DNA of 64,000 nt from Nocardioides sp. L-11A (GCA_029961745.1 CP124680.1:3720001-3784000); one strand, 5' to 3'. Counted from the first letter of the stretch, positions 27,649-36,192 are shown. Numbers and translations are program-made. The notes: generated by a model from the sequence alone, not told the origin.

Positions 27649-28592
27649 GCTGCCGCCCCCATCCCGTCGATGACGGCGACGCCCATGCCGGTGAGCCACT
27701 CGGGCATCTCGGCGTAGGCGAGCGCCCGACCGGCGCGGAAGCCGAGCGCGGCGGCCATCACCAGCCAGGTGCGGAGCTCCTGGCCGCCGTTGCCTGCCCG
27801 TTCGGCGATCTGCTCGCTGCTCAGCTCGGCGTACCTGCGCAGCTCGCCGCGCTCCAGGTCGGCGAGGAAGTGCTCGTCGAAGTCGCGGAAGATGCACGGC
27901 TGCGCGGCCACGATGATCTCGCGGCGGCGCTGGTCGTAACGCTCCCACTCCCCGCGGCCGTTGAGCCAGGCGTCGACGAGGAACTCCTCGTCCGCGCCCT
28001 CGGGGTCCGTCCAGTCGGAGGGCCACGGCAGCTGGTGCGACAGCCCGCCCGACGCGACCACGGCGACCCGACGGTCGCCGCCGATCCGCGCCACGGCTGC
28101 GGCGATCGCCTCCCCCACCCCGGCGCAGCGGGCCGGGGTGGGCAGCGGGGTCGCGAAGACGTTGACCACGAGGGGTACGACGGGCACCTCGATCCCGTCC
28201 AGCAGGTACTGGATCGCGTGCGACTGACCGTGGTCGATCTGCAGCCGGGCCGAGATCGCGACGTCGATCCCGGCGCCGACGAGCTCGGCTGCGAGCTCCT
28301 GCGCGAAGGCCGGGTCCACGTGCTGCGGCCCCTTCGGAGTGCCCGCCTCACCCGCCGCGATCACCTCCCCCACACCGAGCGTGAACGACGGGATGAGGTC
28401 GAGCCAGAACCCGCGGAAGTGGTTGGAGCCGGCCAGCACGACCACGTCCGGCCGGGCCGCGGCCAGCCGGTCGCGGGCGGCGGCGAGGCCGGCGCGGAAC
28501 GCCTCGGCCCGGTCGGTGTGCACGACCTGGTCCGCGTGCGTGTTCATCAGCGTCGAGTGGGAGGCGCCGACACCGAGGACGATCGAGGACAT
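27645..28592 (-). CDS. LigB-type (class III) extradiol ring-cleavage dioxygenase
   Basis: Fe(II) enzyme opening a catecholic ring next to the hydroxyls. The 315-residue protein has the metal-ligand His in VGASHSTLMN (about residue 11), a second near AGSNHFRGFW (about 58), and the catalytic region DHGQSHAIQYLL and GGLSHQLPWP, as in MhpB/CarBb-type enzymes. Its ATG shares one base with the stop of the Rieske oxygenase (TGATG), so translation is coupled. The order Rieske oxygenase, extradiol dioxygenase, hydrolase follows the logic of carbazole- or phenylpropionate-type degradation. The ring substrate is unknown. Confidence 0.9.
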   Translation of the reverse strand: MSSIVLGVGASHSTLMNTHADQVVHTDRAEAFRAGLAAARDRLAAARPDVVVLAGSNHFRGFWLDLIPSFTLGVGEVIAAGEAGTPKGPQHVDPAFAQELAAELVGAGIDVAISARLQIDHGQSHAIQYLLDGIEVPVVPLVVNVFATPLPTPARCAGVGEAIAAAVARIGGDRRVAVVASGGLSHQLPWPSDWTDPEGADEEFLVDAWLNGRGEWERYDQRRREIIVAAQPCIFRDFDEHFLADLERGELRRYAELSSEQIAERAGNGGQELRTWLVMAAALGFRAGRALAYAEMPEWLTGMGVAVIDGMGAAA

Positions 28593-29836
28593 CAGCCCTC
28601 CTCCCGGGTGTCGGCGAGGCCCTGCTCCCGCAGCGCGGCGAGGCGCTCCTCGGTGACGTCCTCGGCGAGCCGGCGCCACTGCAGCAGCGAGTCGTCGGGG
28701 CGGTAGAGCTTCTCCGGCGGGGCGTCGGTGATCTCGACCATCCACTTGTCCTGTCCGGAGAACTGGCCGTGGAAGAGCCAGCGCACGGCGCCGAGGTACT
28801 TGGCGTAGAAGGGCAGCGTGCGCAGGCCCGCGCGGAAGTCGGCCAGCACGCCGACGTACAGGTGGCGGTCGGCGTCGATCGGCACGTAGAACTCGTAGTG
28901 GATGAACGTGGGATAGGCGATCCGCAGCACACCGGGCATGCTCACCGAGGCGAAGCCCGGGAACTCCTGAGCGGCGATGACCGGATCGATCTCGCGGTGA
29001 CTGCTGGTGTTGCCGATATTGCTGGCCTGCTGCGGAGGCTTGGCCTTGTACCAGGCGAGGCCGGTCCAGCGGCCCAGGCCGGGGAAGTCGGCGGTCCAGT
29101 GCTGCTCCTCCTGGACCCGGTAGATCCAGCGGTCCCGCTTGACGATCCGCGTGGTGTTCCAGACCGGCATCGGCTTGAACATCCGCCACAGGGCCGTCCG
29201 GTGCAGGTACTTCGCGTGACCCTCGTCGTAGCCGTTCTCGACCGCGAAGCGCCAGTTGCCCTCGCGCGCCTGAATCCGCTGCCCCAGCACGGCCGGGTTC
29301 GACACCAGCTCCTCGGGCAGCTGCTCGTCGATCGGGTGCGGCTTCTCGCCGTCGCCGACGTAGACCCACACCATGCCGAGGCGCTCCTCGACGTCGTACG
29401 TCGGCTGGGTGACCTTGCCGCAGATGGGCGACTGCGGGCCGTCGGTGATCGCGGCGACCAGGTCGCCGGTCTCCAGGTCGAAGGTCCAGCCGTGGTAGAC
29501 GCAGGAGATCGAGCCGGGGAACTGCTGGTTGCCGTTGCTCAGCGGTACCCCGCGATGCGGGCACCGGTTCCTCATCCCGTAGAGCCTGCCCTTGTCACGG
29601 ATCACGAAGAGGTCCTCGCCGAGCAGGGTGACCCGGTGCGGCCGAGCGCCGACCTGGTCGGCGAAGCAGACGGGGTACCAGTAACCCCGGAAGCCGGCGG
29701 CCGCGGCCTGGTAGTGCGGCCAGGTCGACCAGTCCTGCCGCCCGGGCAGCCGGCCCTCGCGGTGCCGGGGCGGGCGGGGGCGACGGGCCTTCGCCGCTGC
29801 GCCCGGAGGCGCGGTGAGTGTGACGTTCTCGGTCAT
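28592..29836 (-). CDS. Rieske non-heme iron oxygenase, alpha subunit (CarAa-like)
   Basis: Terminal oxygenase that hydroxylates an aromatic ring with electrons from a ferredoxin. Rieske [2Fe-2S] ligands are Cys-x-His in RCPHRGVPL (about residue 91) and Cys-x2-His in CVYHGWTF (about 111). The mononuclear iron site is in ENGYDEGHAKYLH (Asp-x2-His-x4-His, about 195-203). The 414-residue length, the GYWYPVCF and RVTLLGEDLFVIRDKGRLYG segments and the lack of a beta subunit resemble the homotrimeric carbazole dioxygenase oxygenase CarAa. A ferredoxin reductase and ferredoxin lie divergently across a 131-base gap and likely supply electrons. ATG 29836 lacks a strong Shine-Dalgarno. Confidence 0.9.
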   Translation of the reverse strand: MTENVTLTAPPGAAAKARRPRPPRHREGRLPGRQDWSTWPHYQAAAAGFRGYWYPVCFADQVGARPHRVTLLGEDLFVIRDKGRLYGMRNRCPHRGVPLSNGNQQFPGSISCVYHGWTFDLETGDLVAAITDGPQSPICGKVTQPTYDVEERLGMVWVYVGDGEKPHPIDEQLPEELVSNPAVLGQRIQAREGNWRFAVENGYDEGHAKYLHRTALWRMFKPMPVWNTTRIVKRDRWIYRVQEEQHWTADFPGLGRWTGLAWYKAKPPQQASNIGNTSSHREIDPVIAAQEFPGFASVSMPGVLRIAYPTFIHYEFYVPIDADRHLYVGVLADFRAGLRTLPFYAKYLGAVRWLFHGQFSGQDKWMVEITDAPPEKLYRPDDSLLQWRRLAEDVTEERLAALREQGLADTREEG

Positions 29837-29967
29837 GGCGGCAGCCGACCATCGCCGCGTGGGGCCCGACAAGGGAAGTGGTCCGCTCAGCGATCCACGA
29901 GCCGCGACACCGGCCGGTCCGGGCGGCATCCTCGTCGGCGTCCACCCCGACCGAGGAGACCTCCCCC

Positions 29968-30960
29968 ATGGATGCACCGCACCGGATCACCACCGACGTG
30001 CTCATCGTCGGCGCCGGGCCGACCGGCCTGTACGGCGCCTACTGCGCCGGCTTCCGCGGCCTGTCGACCGTCGTCGTCGACGTGCTGGCGCAGCCCGGCG
30101 GCCAGGTGAGTGCGCTCTACCCGGAGAAGGAGATCCGCGATGTCGCCGGGATCCCGGCGATCCGGGGACGAGACTTCGTTGCCGCGCTGGTCGCGCAGGC
30201 CGACGCCTACGGGCCGTCGTACCTCCTGGGGCGCCAGGCCGTCTCCCTCGGGTACGACGCCGAGCGCGCGCTGGTCACCCTCGACGACGGGAGCGTCGTG
30301 GCGGCCCGGGCAGTGATCCTGACCGCGGGCATCGGCACCCCGACGCCGCGGCCGCTGCCGTGCGGCGCGCCCTGGCGGGGACGCGGTCTGTCGTACTTCG
30401 TCCTCGACCCCGCGACCCATGCCGACCAGGACGTCGTGATCGTCGGCGGCGGCGACAGCGCGCTCGACTGGGCCGTGGCCCTGGAGCCGATCGCGCGGTC
30501 GGTGACGCTGGTGCACCGGAGGGCGGCGTTCCGGGGCCACGCGGCGACGCTGCAGCGGGTGCTGGCCGGTCCGGCCGCGCTGCACACCGACACCGAGGTC
30601 GTCGCGCTCGACGGCGACCTGGCCGCGGGCCGGCTGGAGAAGGCGACCCTGCGGGCGAAGGACGGCACCGAGACGGTCATCCCCGCGGACCACGTGATCG
30701 CCGCGCTCGGCTTCGTCAGCGACCTCGGGCCGCTGCGCGACTGGGGCCTGGAGCTGGACGCCCGCTCGGTCGTCGTCGACCGCGCGCAGCGCACCAGCCT
30801 CCCCCGCGTCCTCGCCGCCGGCGACCTCACCGGCCATGTCGGCAAGGTGCGGTTGATGTCAGTCGGCTTCGGCGAGGTCGCGACGGCGGTCAACCACGTC
30901 GCGGTCGACCTCGACCCCACCCTCACCCTCTTCCCCGGTCACTCGACCGACGGACCCTGA
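29968..30960 (+). CDS. ferredoxin--NAD(P)H reductase, thioredoxin-reductase-like (FNR type 2)
   Basis: FAD/NAD(P)H flavoprotein of 330 residues. The FAD site is LIVGAGPTGLYGAY (about 12-25), QPGGQVSALYPEKEI is the diagnostic stretch of TrxR-like ferredoxin/flavodoxin-NADP reductases, the NAD(P)H site is VVIVGGGDSALDWA, and the C-terminal FAD motif is VLAAGDLTGHVGKVRL. No CxxC redox pair is present, so it is not a thioredoxin reductase. ATG 29968 follows GGAG; longer frames upstream are unsupported. It precedes a ferredoxin gene by 16 bases and faces the Rieske oxygenase, so it is probably the electron entry of that system. Confidence 0.9.
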   Translation: MDAPHRITTDVLIVGAGPTGLYGAYCAGFRGLSTVVVDVLAQPGGQVSALYPEKEIRDVAGIPAIRGRDFVAALVAQADAYGPSYLLGRQAVSLGYDAERALVTLDDGSVVAARAVILTAGIGTPTPRPLPCGAPWRGRGLSYFVLDPATHADQDVVIVGGGDSALDWAVALEPIARSVTLVHRRAAFRGHAATLQRVLAGPAALHTDTEVVALDGDLAAGRLEKATLRAKDGTETVIPADHVIAALGFVSDLGPLRDWGLELDARSVVVDRAQRTSLPRVLAAGDLTGHVGKVRLMSVGFGEVATAVNHVAVDLDPTLTLFPGHSTDGP

Positions 30961-30976
30961 CCCTCGAGGAGATCCC

Positions 30977-31318
30977 ATGACCTACGTGATCGGCGCCGAC
31001 TGCATCGACGAGCTGGACCGCTCGTGCATCGACGTGTGCCCCGTCGACTGCATCTACGAGGGCGACCGCAAGAGCTACATCCATCCCGGCGAGTGCATCG
31101 ACTGCGGCGCCTGCGAGGTGGAGTGCCCGGTCTCCGCGATCGTCGTCGACCGGCTCGCCCGCACCGTCCCGGAGCAGGCCGTGCACCTCGACGACGCGCG
31201 AGTCTTCTTCACCGAGGTGCTGCCCGGCCGCGCCGAACCGGTCGGCACCCCGGGCGGCGCGGGACGCTACGGCGCGATCGGCGTCGACACGCCGCTCGTG
31301 GCGGCGTACGACGGCTGA
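30977..31318 (+). CDS. fdxA: FdxA-type 7Fe ferredoxin
   Basis: Small iron-sulfur electron carrier of 113 residues. The N-terminal YVIGADCID with CIDVCPVDCIYEG and the second motif CIDCGACEVECPVSAI match bacterial FdxA, in which [3Fe-4S] and [4Fe-4S] clusters share the cysteines. GAGGAG precedes the ATG by a few bases. It follows the ferredoxin reductase by 16 bases and would pass electrons to the divergent Rieske oxygenase. FdxA-type partners are less usual for Rieske oxygenases than [2Fe-2S] ferredoxins, so a second client is possible. Confidence 0.93.
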   Translation: MTYVIGADCIDELDRSCIDVCPVDCIYEGDRKSYIHPGECIDCGACEVECPVSAIVVDRLARTVPEQAVHLDDARVFFTEVLPGRAEPVGTPGGAGRYGAIGVDTPLVAAYDG

Positions 31319-31476
31319 GTCGCCGGGGGCTTTGCGTGGGAGCCGGCACCCGGCTCGCCCCGATCAATCCTGGATATGTATTGTCCTGTTATACGGACGG
31401 TCTACGCAGCCCCGCGGACGCGGACACCGACCCAGAGGCCCCACCCGGGTGCCATCGCGACCGGAAGGAACTCCCC
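31319..31476 (+). promoter_or_regulatory. probable promoter region of the RidA-like gene
   Basis: A 158-base gap, locally AT-richer than the surroundings around 31365-31400 (TGGATATGTATTG, TGTTATACGG). GTCC and GGAC half-sites flank TGTTATAC at about 31384-31399, which could be a small operator over a -10 element. AAGGAA precedes the ATG at 31477. Confidence 0.35.
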
Positions 31477-31872
31477 ATGACCGTCACCAGGACCAACCCC
31501 GAGGGACTCCACGACCCCGTGCGGTTCGGCTACAGCCACATCGCGGACACGGGCGGAGGGACCGTCTTCATCGCGGGCCAGTACGGATCGGGCCCCGACG
31601 GCCAGGTCACCTCCGACGACTTCGAGACCCAGGTCGAGCTCGCCTTCGCCCATCTCGTCACGGCCCTGCAGGCCGCCGGCCTCGACGCCACCCAGGTCGC
31701 CCGGCTCGGCACCTATGTCGTCGGGCACTCCGAGGAGCGGCTCCACGTCATCGGCGCGGCCCTGGCCCGGATCTGGGGCGACCAGCCACCGGCGCAGACG
31801 ATGATCGGCGTCGCCGCCCTCGCCCTGCCCGGCATGCTGTTCGAGGTCGACGCGGTCGCCGTACGCGACTGA
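31477..31872 (+). CDS. Rid (YjgF/YER057c/UK114) family protein
   Basis: 131 residues; probably hydrolyses reactive enamines/imines or related intermediates. It has the Rid pattern FGYSHIADTGGGTVFIAGQYG at the N terminus (core VFIAGQYG), ARLGTYVVGHSEE in the middle and QTMIGVAALALPGMLFEVDAVA at the C terminus. The Arg that RidA uses to bind the substrate carboxylate is normally in a CRxxV motif near the end and is not obvious here, so this may be a Rid subfamily other than RidA itself. AAGGAA precedes the ATG. It has its own upstream gap of 158 bases and is followed by the convergent TetR gene. Confidence 0.85.
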   Translation: MTVTRTNPEGLHDPVRFGYSHIADTGGGTVFIAGQYGSGPDGQVTSDDFETQVELAFAHLVTALQAAGLDATQVARLGTYVVGHSEERLHVIGAALARIWGDQPPAQTMIGVAALALPGMLFEVDAVAVRD

Positions 31873-31898
31873 CGGTCGCGTCCCGGCGCGCGGCGCGG

Positions 31899-32525
31899 TC
31901 AGTCCGTCGCGTCGCGCGCCGAGATCTCCCGCTGCACCACGTCGTCCACCCAGGCGCGCCAGTCGTCGACACTCCAACCGCACTGGGTCACCAGCAGGGC
32001 GTGGCTCTCCACCGACTCGACCGCGTAGATGACGTCGGCCAGGCGGGCCCGGTCGAGCCCCTCGCCTCCCGGACAGGCCGCGAACTGCTCGGCCAGCAGC
32101 CGGCTGAACTCCGCGCGCTGGGCACGCATCGTGGTCAACAGCCCGGAGACATCCGGATCGGCCTCCGCGGCCAGCATCGCCGCATAGAGCGGGGCCACCC
32201 GCGCGGTGCCGAGATACAGGGCGGCCAGCGCCTCCCGCCAGGCCGCGGCCGGCGAGGGCGCGTCACGAAGCGCGAGGAACCAGGCGCGCTCGGCAAGGGC
32301 GGCCGGGTCGTCGTCACCGGCCAGCGCCACGTCGTGAGCCGCGCCGAGCAGTCCGACCTTGGATCCGTAGGCCTGGTAGATCGTCTGCACGGCCACCCCC
32401 GCCTCCGCGGCGATGTCGACGATCGTCGTCCCCACGTAGCCGCGTTGCTCGAACAGCGCGGACGCGGCTCGCACGATCCGCTGTCGCGCCGCGTCGTCCC
32501 GCGGCCTACCCCGTCGCGCCGCCAC
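31899..32525 (-). CDS. TetR-family transcriptional regulator
   Basis: 208 residues. The N-terminal HTH is typical: RQRIVRAASALFEQRGYVGT (about 15-34), then VDIAAEAGVAVQTIYQAYGSK, and a ligand-binding helical C-domain. It is divergent from the quinone-oxidoreductase/MFS operon and is expected to repress that operon and itself through the palindrome at 32572-32586. The inducer is unknown but is likely a quinone or other small toxic molecule exported by the MFS protein. Confidence 0.92.
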   Translation of the reverse strand: MAARRGRPRDDAARQRIVRAASALFEQRGYVGTTIVDIAAEAGVAVQTIYQAYGSKVGLLGAAHDVALAGDDDPAALAERAWFLALRDAPSPAAAWREALAALYLGTARVAPLYAAMLAAEADPDVSGLLTTMRAQRAEFSRLLAEQFAACPGGEGLDRARLADVIYAVESVESHALLVTQCGWSVDDWRAWVDDVVQREISARDATD

Positions 32526-32571
32526 CGGCCGCCCCTCTCGCTTGCCCGCAGGCAGTCTTCCAGATACATTT

Positions 32572-32586
32572 CAGAATGTCATTCTG
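32572..32586. promoter_or_regulatory. TetR operator palindrome
   Basis: CAGAATG-T-CATTCTG is a perfect 7-1-7 inverted repeat in the 82-base gap between the divergent tetR and WrbA-like genes. It lies just upstream of TAGGAT (32596-32601), a TAnnnT -10-like element immediately before ATG 32608, so a bound repressor would block RNA polymerase. Confidence 0.75.
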
Positions 32587-32607
32587 GAATCTCGTTAGGA
32601 TAATTCG

Positions 32608-33225
32608 ATGCCCCGTATCGCCGTCATCTACTACTCCTCCACCGGCTCGGTGCACGCCCTGGCCGAGGCGTACGCGGGCGGTGCCCGAGAGGCCGGTGCC
32701 GACGTCCGCCTGCGTCGCGCCGCCGAGCTCGTCCCCGCCACCGTGATCGAGAGGAACAGCGCCTGGCGCGACCACCTCGCCGCCACCGCCCACATCCCGG
32801 AGGCGACGGTCGAGGACCTGGTCTGGGCCGACGGCTTCGCCCTCGGCACCCCCACCCGCTTCGGACAGCCCGCCGCCCAGCTCAAGCAGCTGCTGGACTC
32901 GACGAGCGCGGCCTGGCAGGCCGGACACCTGGCCGACAAGCCCGCGACCGGCTTCACCAGCGCCTTCGAGCGCCACGGCGGTCACGAGTCGACCCTGCTC
33001 GCGCTCTACCACACCTTCTGTCACTGGGGGTCGATCGTCGTACCGACGGGCTATGTCGACTACGACGCGGCCCACGCCGCCGGCGGCAACCCCTACGGCG
33101 TCAGCAGCATCGGTGGGGACGGGCCTCCGGACGAGCACGTCCTGGCCTGGGCCCGGCACCAGGGCCGGCGGCTCGCGGCCCTGGCCGACACCCTGGTCGG
33201 CGCGCGGGCGGACCGGGCGGCATGA
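32608..33225 (+). CDS. WrbA-like NAD(P)H:quinone oxidoreductase (flavodoxin fold)
   Basis: FMN-dependent reductase taking quinones to hydroquinones in a two-electron step. The 205 residues show the flavodoxin FMN-phosphate loop YYSSTGSVHALAEA (about 8-21), the GTPTRFGQPAAQLKQLLD segment (about 80-97), the GFTSAFERHGGHESTLLA region and YGVSSIGGDGPPDEH, all as in WrbA. It is the first gene of a TetR-controlled operon and its stop overlaps the MFS transporter start (ATGA). Reduction plus efflux of a quinone-like toxin is the likely purpose. Only an AGGA seven bases before the ATG could serve as ribosome site. Confidence 0.9.
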   Translation: MPRIAVIYYSSTGSVHALAEAYAGGAREAGADVRLRRAAELVPATVIERNSAWRDHLAATAHIPEATVEDLVWADGFALGTPTRFGQPAAQLKQLLDSTSAAWQAGHLADKPATGFTSAFERHGGHESTLLALYHTFCHWGSIVVPTGYVDYDAAHAAGGNPYGVSSIGGDGPPDEHVLAWARHQGRRLAALADTLVGARADRAA

Positions 33226-34640
33226 CCGGGTCGGGCACCGGCCGGTGGTGGGCGCTGGCCGCCCTGACGGGCGCCAACGTGCTGGTCTTCGCGTCCGTGA
33301 CGATCATGAACGTCGCCCTGCCTGACCTCCGTACGGACCTGTCACTCTCCGCCGGCGCCGCCCGATGGGTGGTCACGCTCTACTCGCTCGTCTTCGGCAT
33401 GCTCATCCTGCTGGGCGGGCGGCTCGGCGACGTCCTCGGCCTGCGCTCCTGCCTGGTCGCCGGCCTGGTGGGCTTCAGCGCGGCCTCCGTGCTCGGCGGG
33501 CTCGCCACGAACGCCGAGCTCCTGCTGCTCGCCCGGGGGCTCCAGGGCGGCGCGGGCGCCCTGGTCGCGGCCACCGCCGTGAGCCTGATGTCGGTCGCCT
33601 TCCCGACCGGCCGCGAGCGCGCCCTGGCGTTCGCGGTCCTCGGCATCGTCATGGGCGTGGGCACCCCCGGCTCCCTGCTCCTCGGGGGCCTTCTCGTCGA
33701 CCTGCTGTCGTGGCGCTGGTGCCTGCTGGTCAACGTCCCGCTCGCGCTGCTCGCCGCGGTCGGCGTACGACTCTTCGCGCCGCCGGGCGATCGGCGGCCG
33801 GGGTCGCGCGTCGACGTCGCCGGGGCTGTCCTGGCCGTCCTCGGCCTGGCCGCGGTGGCGGGTGGTCTCGACCGGGCGACCGCGTGGGGCTGGTCGGACG
33901 CACGCACCCTGGGCCTCCTGCTCGGCGGCGCTGCCGGGCTGACCGCCTTCGCACTCGCTCTGCGCCGGGCGACCCACCCGCTGGTCCCGCCGTACCTGCT
34001 GCGGCGCCGGACCCGGAGCCTGGGCTATGTGGCCGCGTTCTTCGTGGGCGTGGCGATGTTCGCCGGGATGTTCGTGCTGACGGTCTTCCTCCAGGTGGCC
34101 CTGGCTCGCTCGCCCACCGAGATCGGCATCGCGTTCGCCCCCTTCATGCTCGGCGCGGTCGGTATCACCTGGACGCTGCCCGCGCTGCGCGCCACCTTCA
34201 CCCCGGGCTCCGTCCTCGCACTGGGACTGACGGCAGCCGGCGGCGCCGTCCTGACGCTCGCGCTGCTCTCGGCCCGGTCGACCTACGTGACCGGCGTCCT
34301 GCCCGCGATGGTCCTGCTCGGTGTGGGCGGCACCATCGTGATGGTCACCGCGGCGGACCTGGCCACCGCCGATGCCGGAGAAGACAGCGGGGTGGCGGGG
34401 TCGATGGTCAACTCCGCCCAGCAGGTCGGCGCCGGACTCGGCACCGCGCTCCTCACCTCGGTCATGACCACCACCACCCACGCCGAGCTCACCCGCGGCG
34501 CCGAGCCCCTGGCCGCCGCCATCGCGGGCTACGCCCGATCGGGCATGGTGGGAGGGACGATCGTGATCCTGGCCGCCTGCCTCGTGTGGGCGATGTGCGC
34601 GCGGCCCGGCCCCGGAGCCGCCGCCCGGCCCGGTGCATGA
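33222..34640 (+). CDS. MFS drug-efflux-type transporter (DHA2-like)
   Basis: 472 residues with about 14 predicted membrane helices. The N-terminal helix contains TIMNVALPDLRTDL, followed by WVVTLYSLVFGMLILLGGRL and GDVLGLR (motif A), then LARGLQGGAGALVAATAV, which are signatures of the 14-helix drug:H+ antiporters. The start overlaps the quinone oxidoreductase stop (ATGA), implying coupled synthesis. With the TetR regulator and reductase it makes a typical inducible detoxification unit. The substrate cannot be told from sequence. Confidence 0.88.
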   Translation: MTGSGTGRWWALAALTGANVLVFASVTIMNVALPDLRTDLSLSAGAARWVVTLYSLVFGMLILLGGRLGDVLGLRSCLVAGLVGFSAASVLGGLATNAELLLLARGLQGGAGALVAATAVSLMSVAFPTGRERALAFAVLGIVMGVGTPGSLLLGGLLVDLLSWRWCLLVNVPLALLAAVGVRLFAPPGDRRPGSRVDVAGAVLAVLGLAAVAGGLDRATAWGWSDARTLGLLLGGAAGLTAFALALRRATHPLVPPYLLRRRTRSLGYVAAFFVGVAMFAGMFVLTVFLQVALARSPTEIGIAFAPFMLGAVGITWTLPALRATFTPGSVLALGLTAAGGAVLTLALLSARSTYVTGVLPAMVLLGVGGTIVMVTAADLATADAGEDSGVAGSMVNSAQQVGAGLGTALLTSVMTTTTHAELTRGAEPLAAAIAGYARSGMVGGTIVILAACLVWAMCARPGPGAAARPGA

Positions 34641-34672
34641 CCCCCCTGTCGAACCCCGGAGAGGACGGACCC

Positions 34673-34960
34673 ATGTCCGCGTACTGGATCAACACCTTCA
34701 CCGAGATCCGCGACCACGAGCGCCTCGAGCGCTACGCAGCGATCGCCGCGCCCGCCATGGTCGCCGCCGGAGGCCGGTTCCTCGCCCGCGGCAACCCGGC
34801 CTTCGTGTTCGAGGACGCCACCCCGCTGCGCACCACACTCATCGAGTTCCCCAGCGTGGAGGCGGCCCGCGACGCCTACGAGTCGCCGCAGTACCGCGAG
34901 GCGCTCGCCGTCCTCGGCGACGCCGCCACGCGCGAGATCCGGATCATCGACGGGATCTGA
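34673..34960 (+). CDS. DUF1330 protein
   Basis: 95-residue dimeric alpha/beta barrel-type protein of the DUF1330 family, recognised by AYWINTFTEIRDHERLERYA at the start, AAGGRFLARGNP and FPSVEAARDAYESPQYREAL. The function of the family is not established. It starts 32 bases after the MFS gene, with GAGAGGAC ahead of ATG 34673, so it is most likely in the same TetR-controlled operon. Confidence 0.87.
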   Translation: MSAYWINTFTEIRDHERLERYAAIAAPAMVAAGGRFLARGNPAFVFEDATPLRTTLIEFPSVEAARDAYESPQYREALAVLGDAATREIRIIDGI

Positions 34961-35021
34961 GCACGGCTCCGCCAGGCTGGGTTCCCTCCAGCGCGTCCGT
35001 GTCCGACAAGGAGACATCGCC

Positions 35022-35738
35022 ATGACCCACGCCGCCGAACGTGTGCGTGCCCTGTTCCGCTATCCCGTGAAGTCGATGGCTGGCGAATCGCTCGCCGACG
35101 CCGAACTCGGCTGGCACGGGCTCGCCGGCGACCGGCGCTGGGCGTTCGTCCGTCCCGACCACGAGGCGCACGGGTTCCCGTGGCACACACCGCGGCAGGA
35201 GCCGCGGATGGTGCTCTTCGCCCCGCGGCTGCGGGACCCGGAGCGACCCGACGCGTCCGCCGTCGACGTACGCACTCCCGAGGGCGAGGAACTCGCCCTG
35301 ACGGATCCCGCGCTGCCCGACCGACTCGGCGCAGGCCTCCGCCTGATGCGCCTGCATCGGGGCACGTTCGACTCGATGCCGGTGTCGTTGATCGGCACGG
35401 CGACGGTGGCCGAGATCTGTTCCCGCGCCGGCGTGGACCCGACTCCCGCCAGATTGCGTGCCAACCTGCTGGTGGAGACGCGAGTCCCGTTCGTCGAGGA
35501 GGGCTGGGTCGGACGCACGGTCCGGATCGGAGCCGCCCGGCTGCGCATGGACCGGCCCATCTCGCGCTGCGTGGTCATCGACGTCGACCCCGGGTCAGGA
35601 CGCCGGACCCCGGGACTCCTGCGCACCCTCGCCGCCGAGCGCGACACGTGCGCGGGGGTGTACGCCACCGTCGTCACCCCGGGCCCGGTGCGGGTCGGGG
35701 ACCTCGTCCACCCGGAGACCGGCCAGGGTCCGGGGTAG
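35022..35738 (+). CDS. MOSC domain protein
   Basis: 238 residues. The N-terminal beta-barrel segment has LFRYPVKSMAGESLADAEL and GLAGDRRWAFV, and the MOSC domain (about residues 100-235) includes RANLLVETRVPFVEEGWVGR and the conserved Cys in ISRCVVIDVDPGSG, the molybdenum-cofactor sulfur or Mo ligand position. MOSC proteins of this type (YcbX-like) reduce N-hydroxylated compounds or carry Mo-cofactor sulfur. AAGGAGA precedes the ATG. It is 61 bases after the DUF1330 gene and probably closes the detoxification operon. Confidence 0.9.
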   Translation: MTHAAERVRALFRYPVKSMAGESLADAELGWHGLAGDRRWAFVRPDHEAHGFPWHTPRQEPRMVLFAPRLRDPERPDASAVDVRTPEGEELALTDPALPDRLGAGLRLMRLHRGTFDSMPVSLIGTATVAEICSRAGVDPTPARLRANLLVETRVPFVEEGWVGRTVRIGAARLRMDRPISRCVVIDVDPGSGRRTPGLLRTLAAERDTCAGVYATVVTPGPVRVGDLVHPETGQGPG

Positions 35739-35779
35739 CCGGGTACCGCACCAGGGTCGATCTGCGACGACGCGGATCG

Positions 35780-36192
35780 GCGGCGGCTCCATGAGCTCGA
35801 CGCCGACGCCGCGTAGCTCACCACGTAGCGAGGTTGCGCCGCCGACTCGCCGAGCTTGCGCCGCAGCCACGACAGGTGCAGATCGACGGTCTGGTCCGCA
35901 CCACCCACGGCTGCTGCCAGACATCCGCGAGCAGCTGGACTCGTCGTCGCGTGCTGGTGCGACGATCACCGGGGCCGCCTTCAGGGCAACACTCACCTCG
36001 AGCACCCCGACACCATCCACGTCGGGCAGCCCGAGCTCCAGGACCACGACATCGGGGTGGATCCGAGCTGAGCTCGGTCATCGCGGCGCCACCGGTCGCC
36101 ACGCTGGTGACAGCATGCCCGCGGCCGCCCAATCCGCGGACGAGTCCGGCGCGGATGGCGTCGTCGTCCTCGACCAGCAAGACCCGTGCCAT
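35780..36192 (-). pseudogene. decayed OmpR/PhoB-type response regulator
   Basis: The minus strand reads MARVLLVEDDDAIRAGLVRG from ATG 36192, a clean receiver-domain start. Homology then jumps frame near 36060 to DVVVLELGLPDVDGVGVLE, and again near 35910 to QTVDLHLSWLRRKLGES, the winged-helix recognition region, and once more to the terminal GVGVELMEPP. At least three frame breaks and an internal deletion of roughly 60 or more codons are present, and the phospho-acceptor Asp has become Glu. No partner histidine kinase remains. The stretch 35739-36325 holds nothing else that I recognise. Confidence 0.8.
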
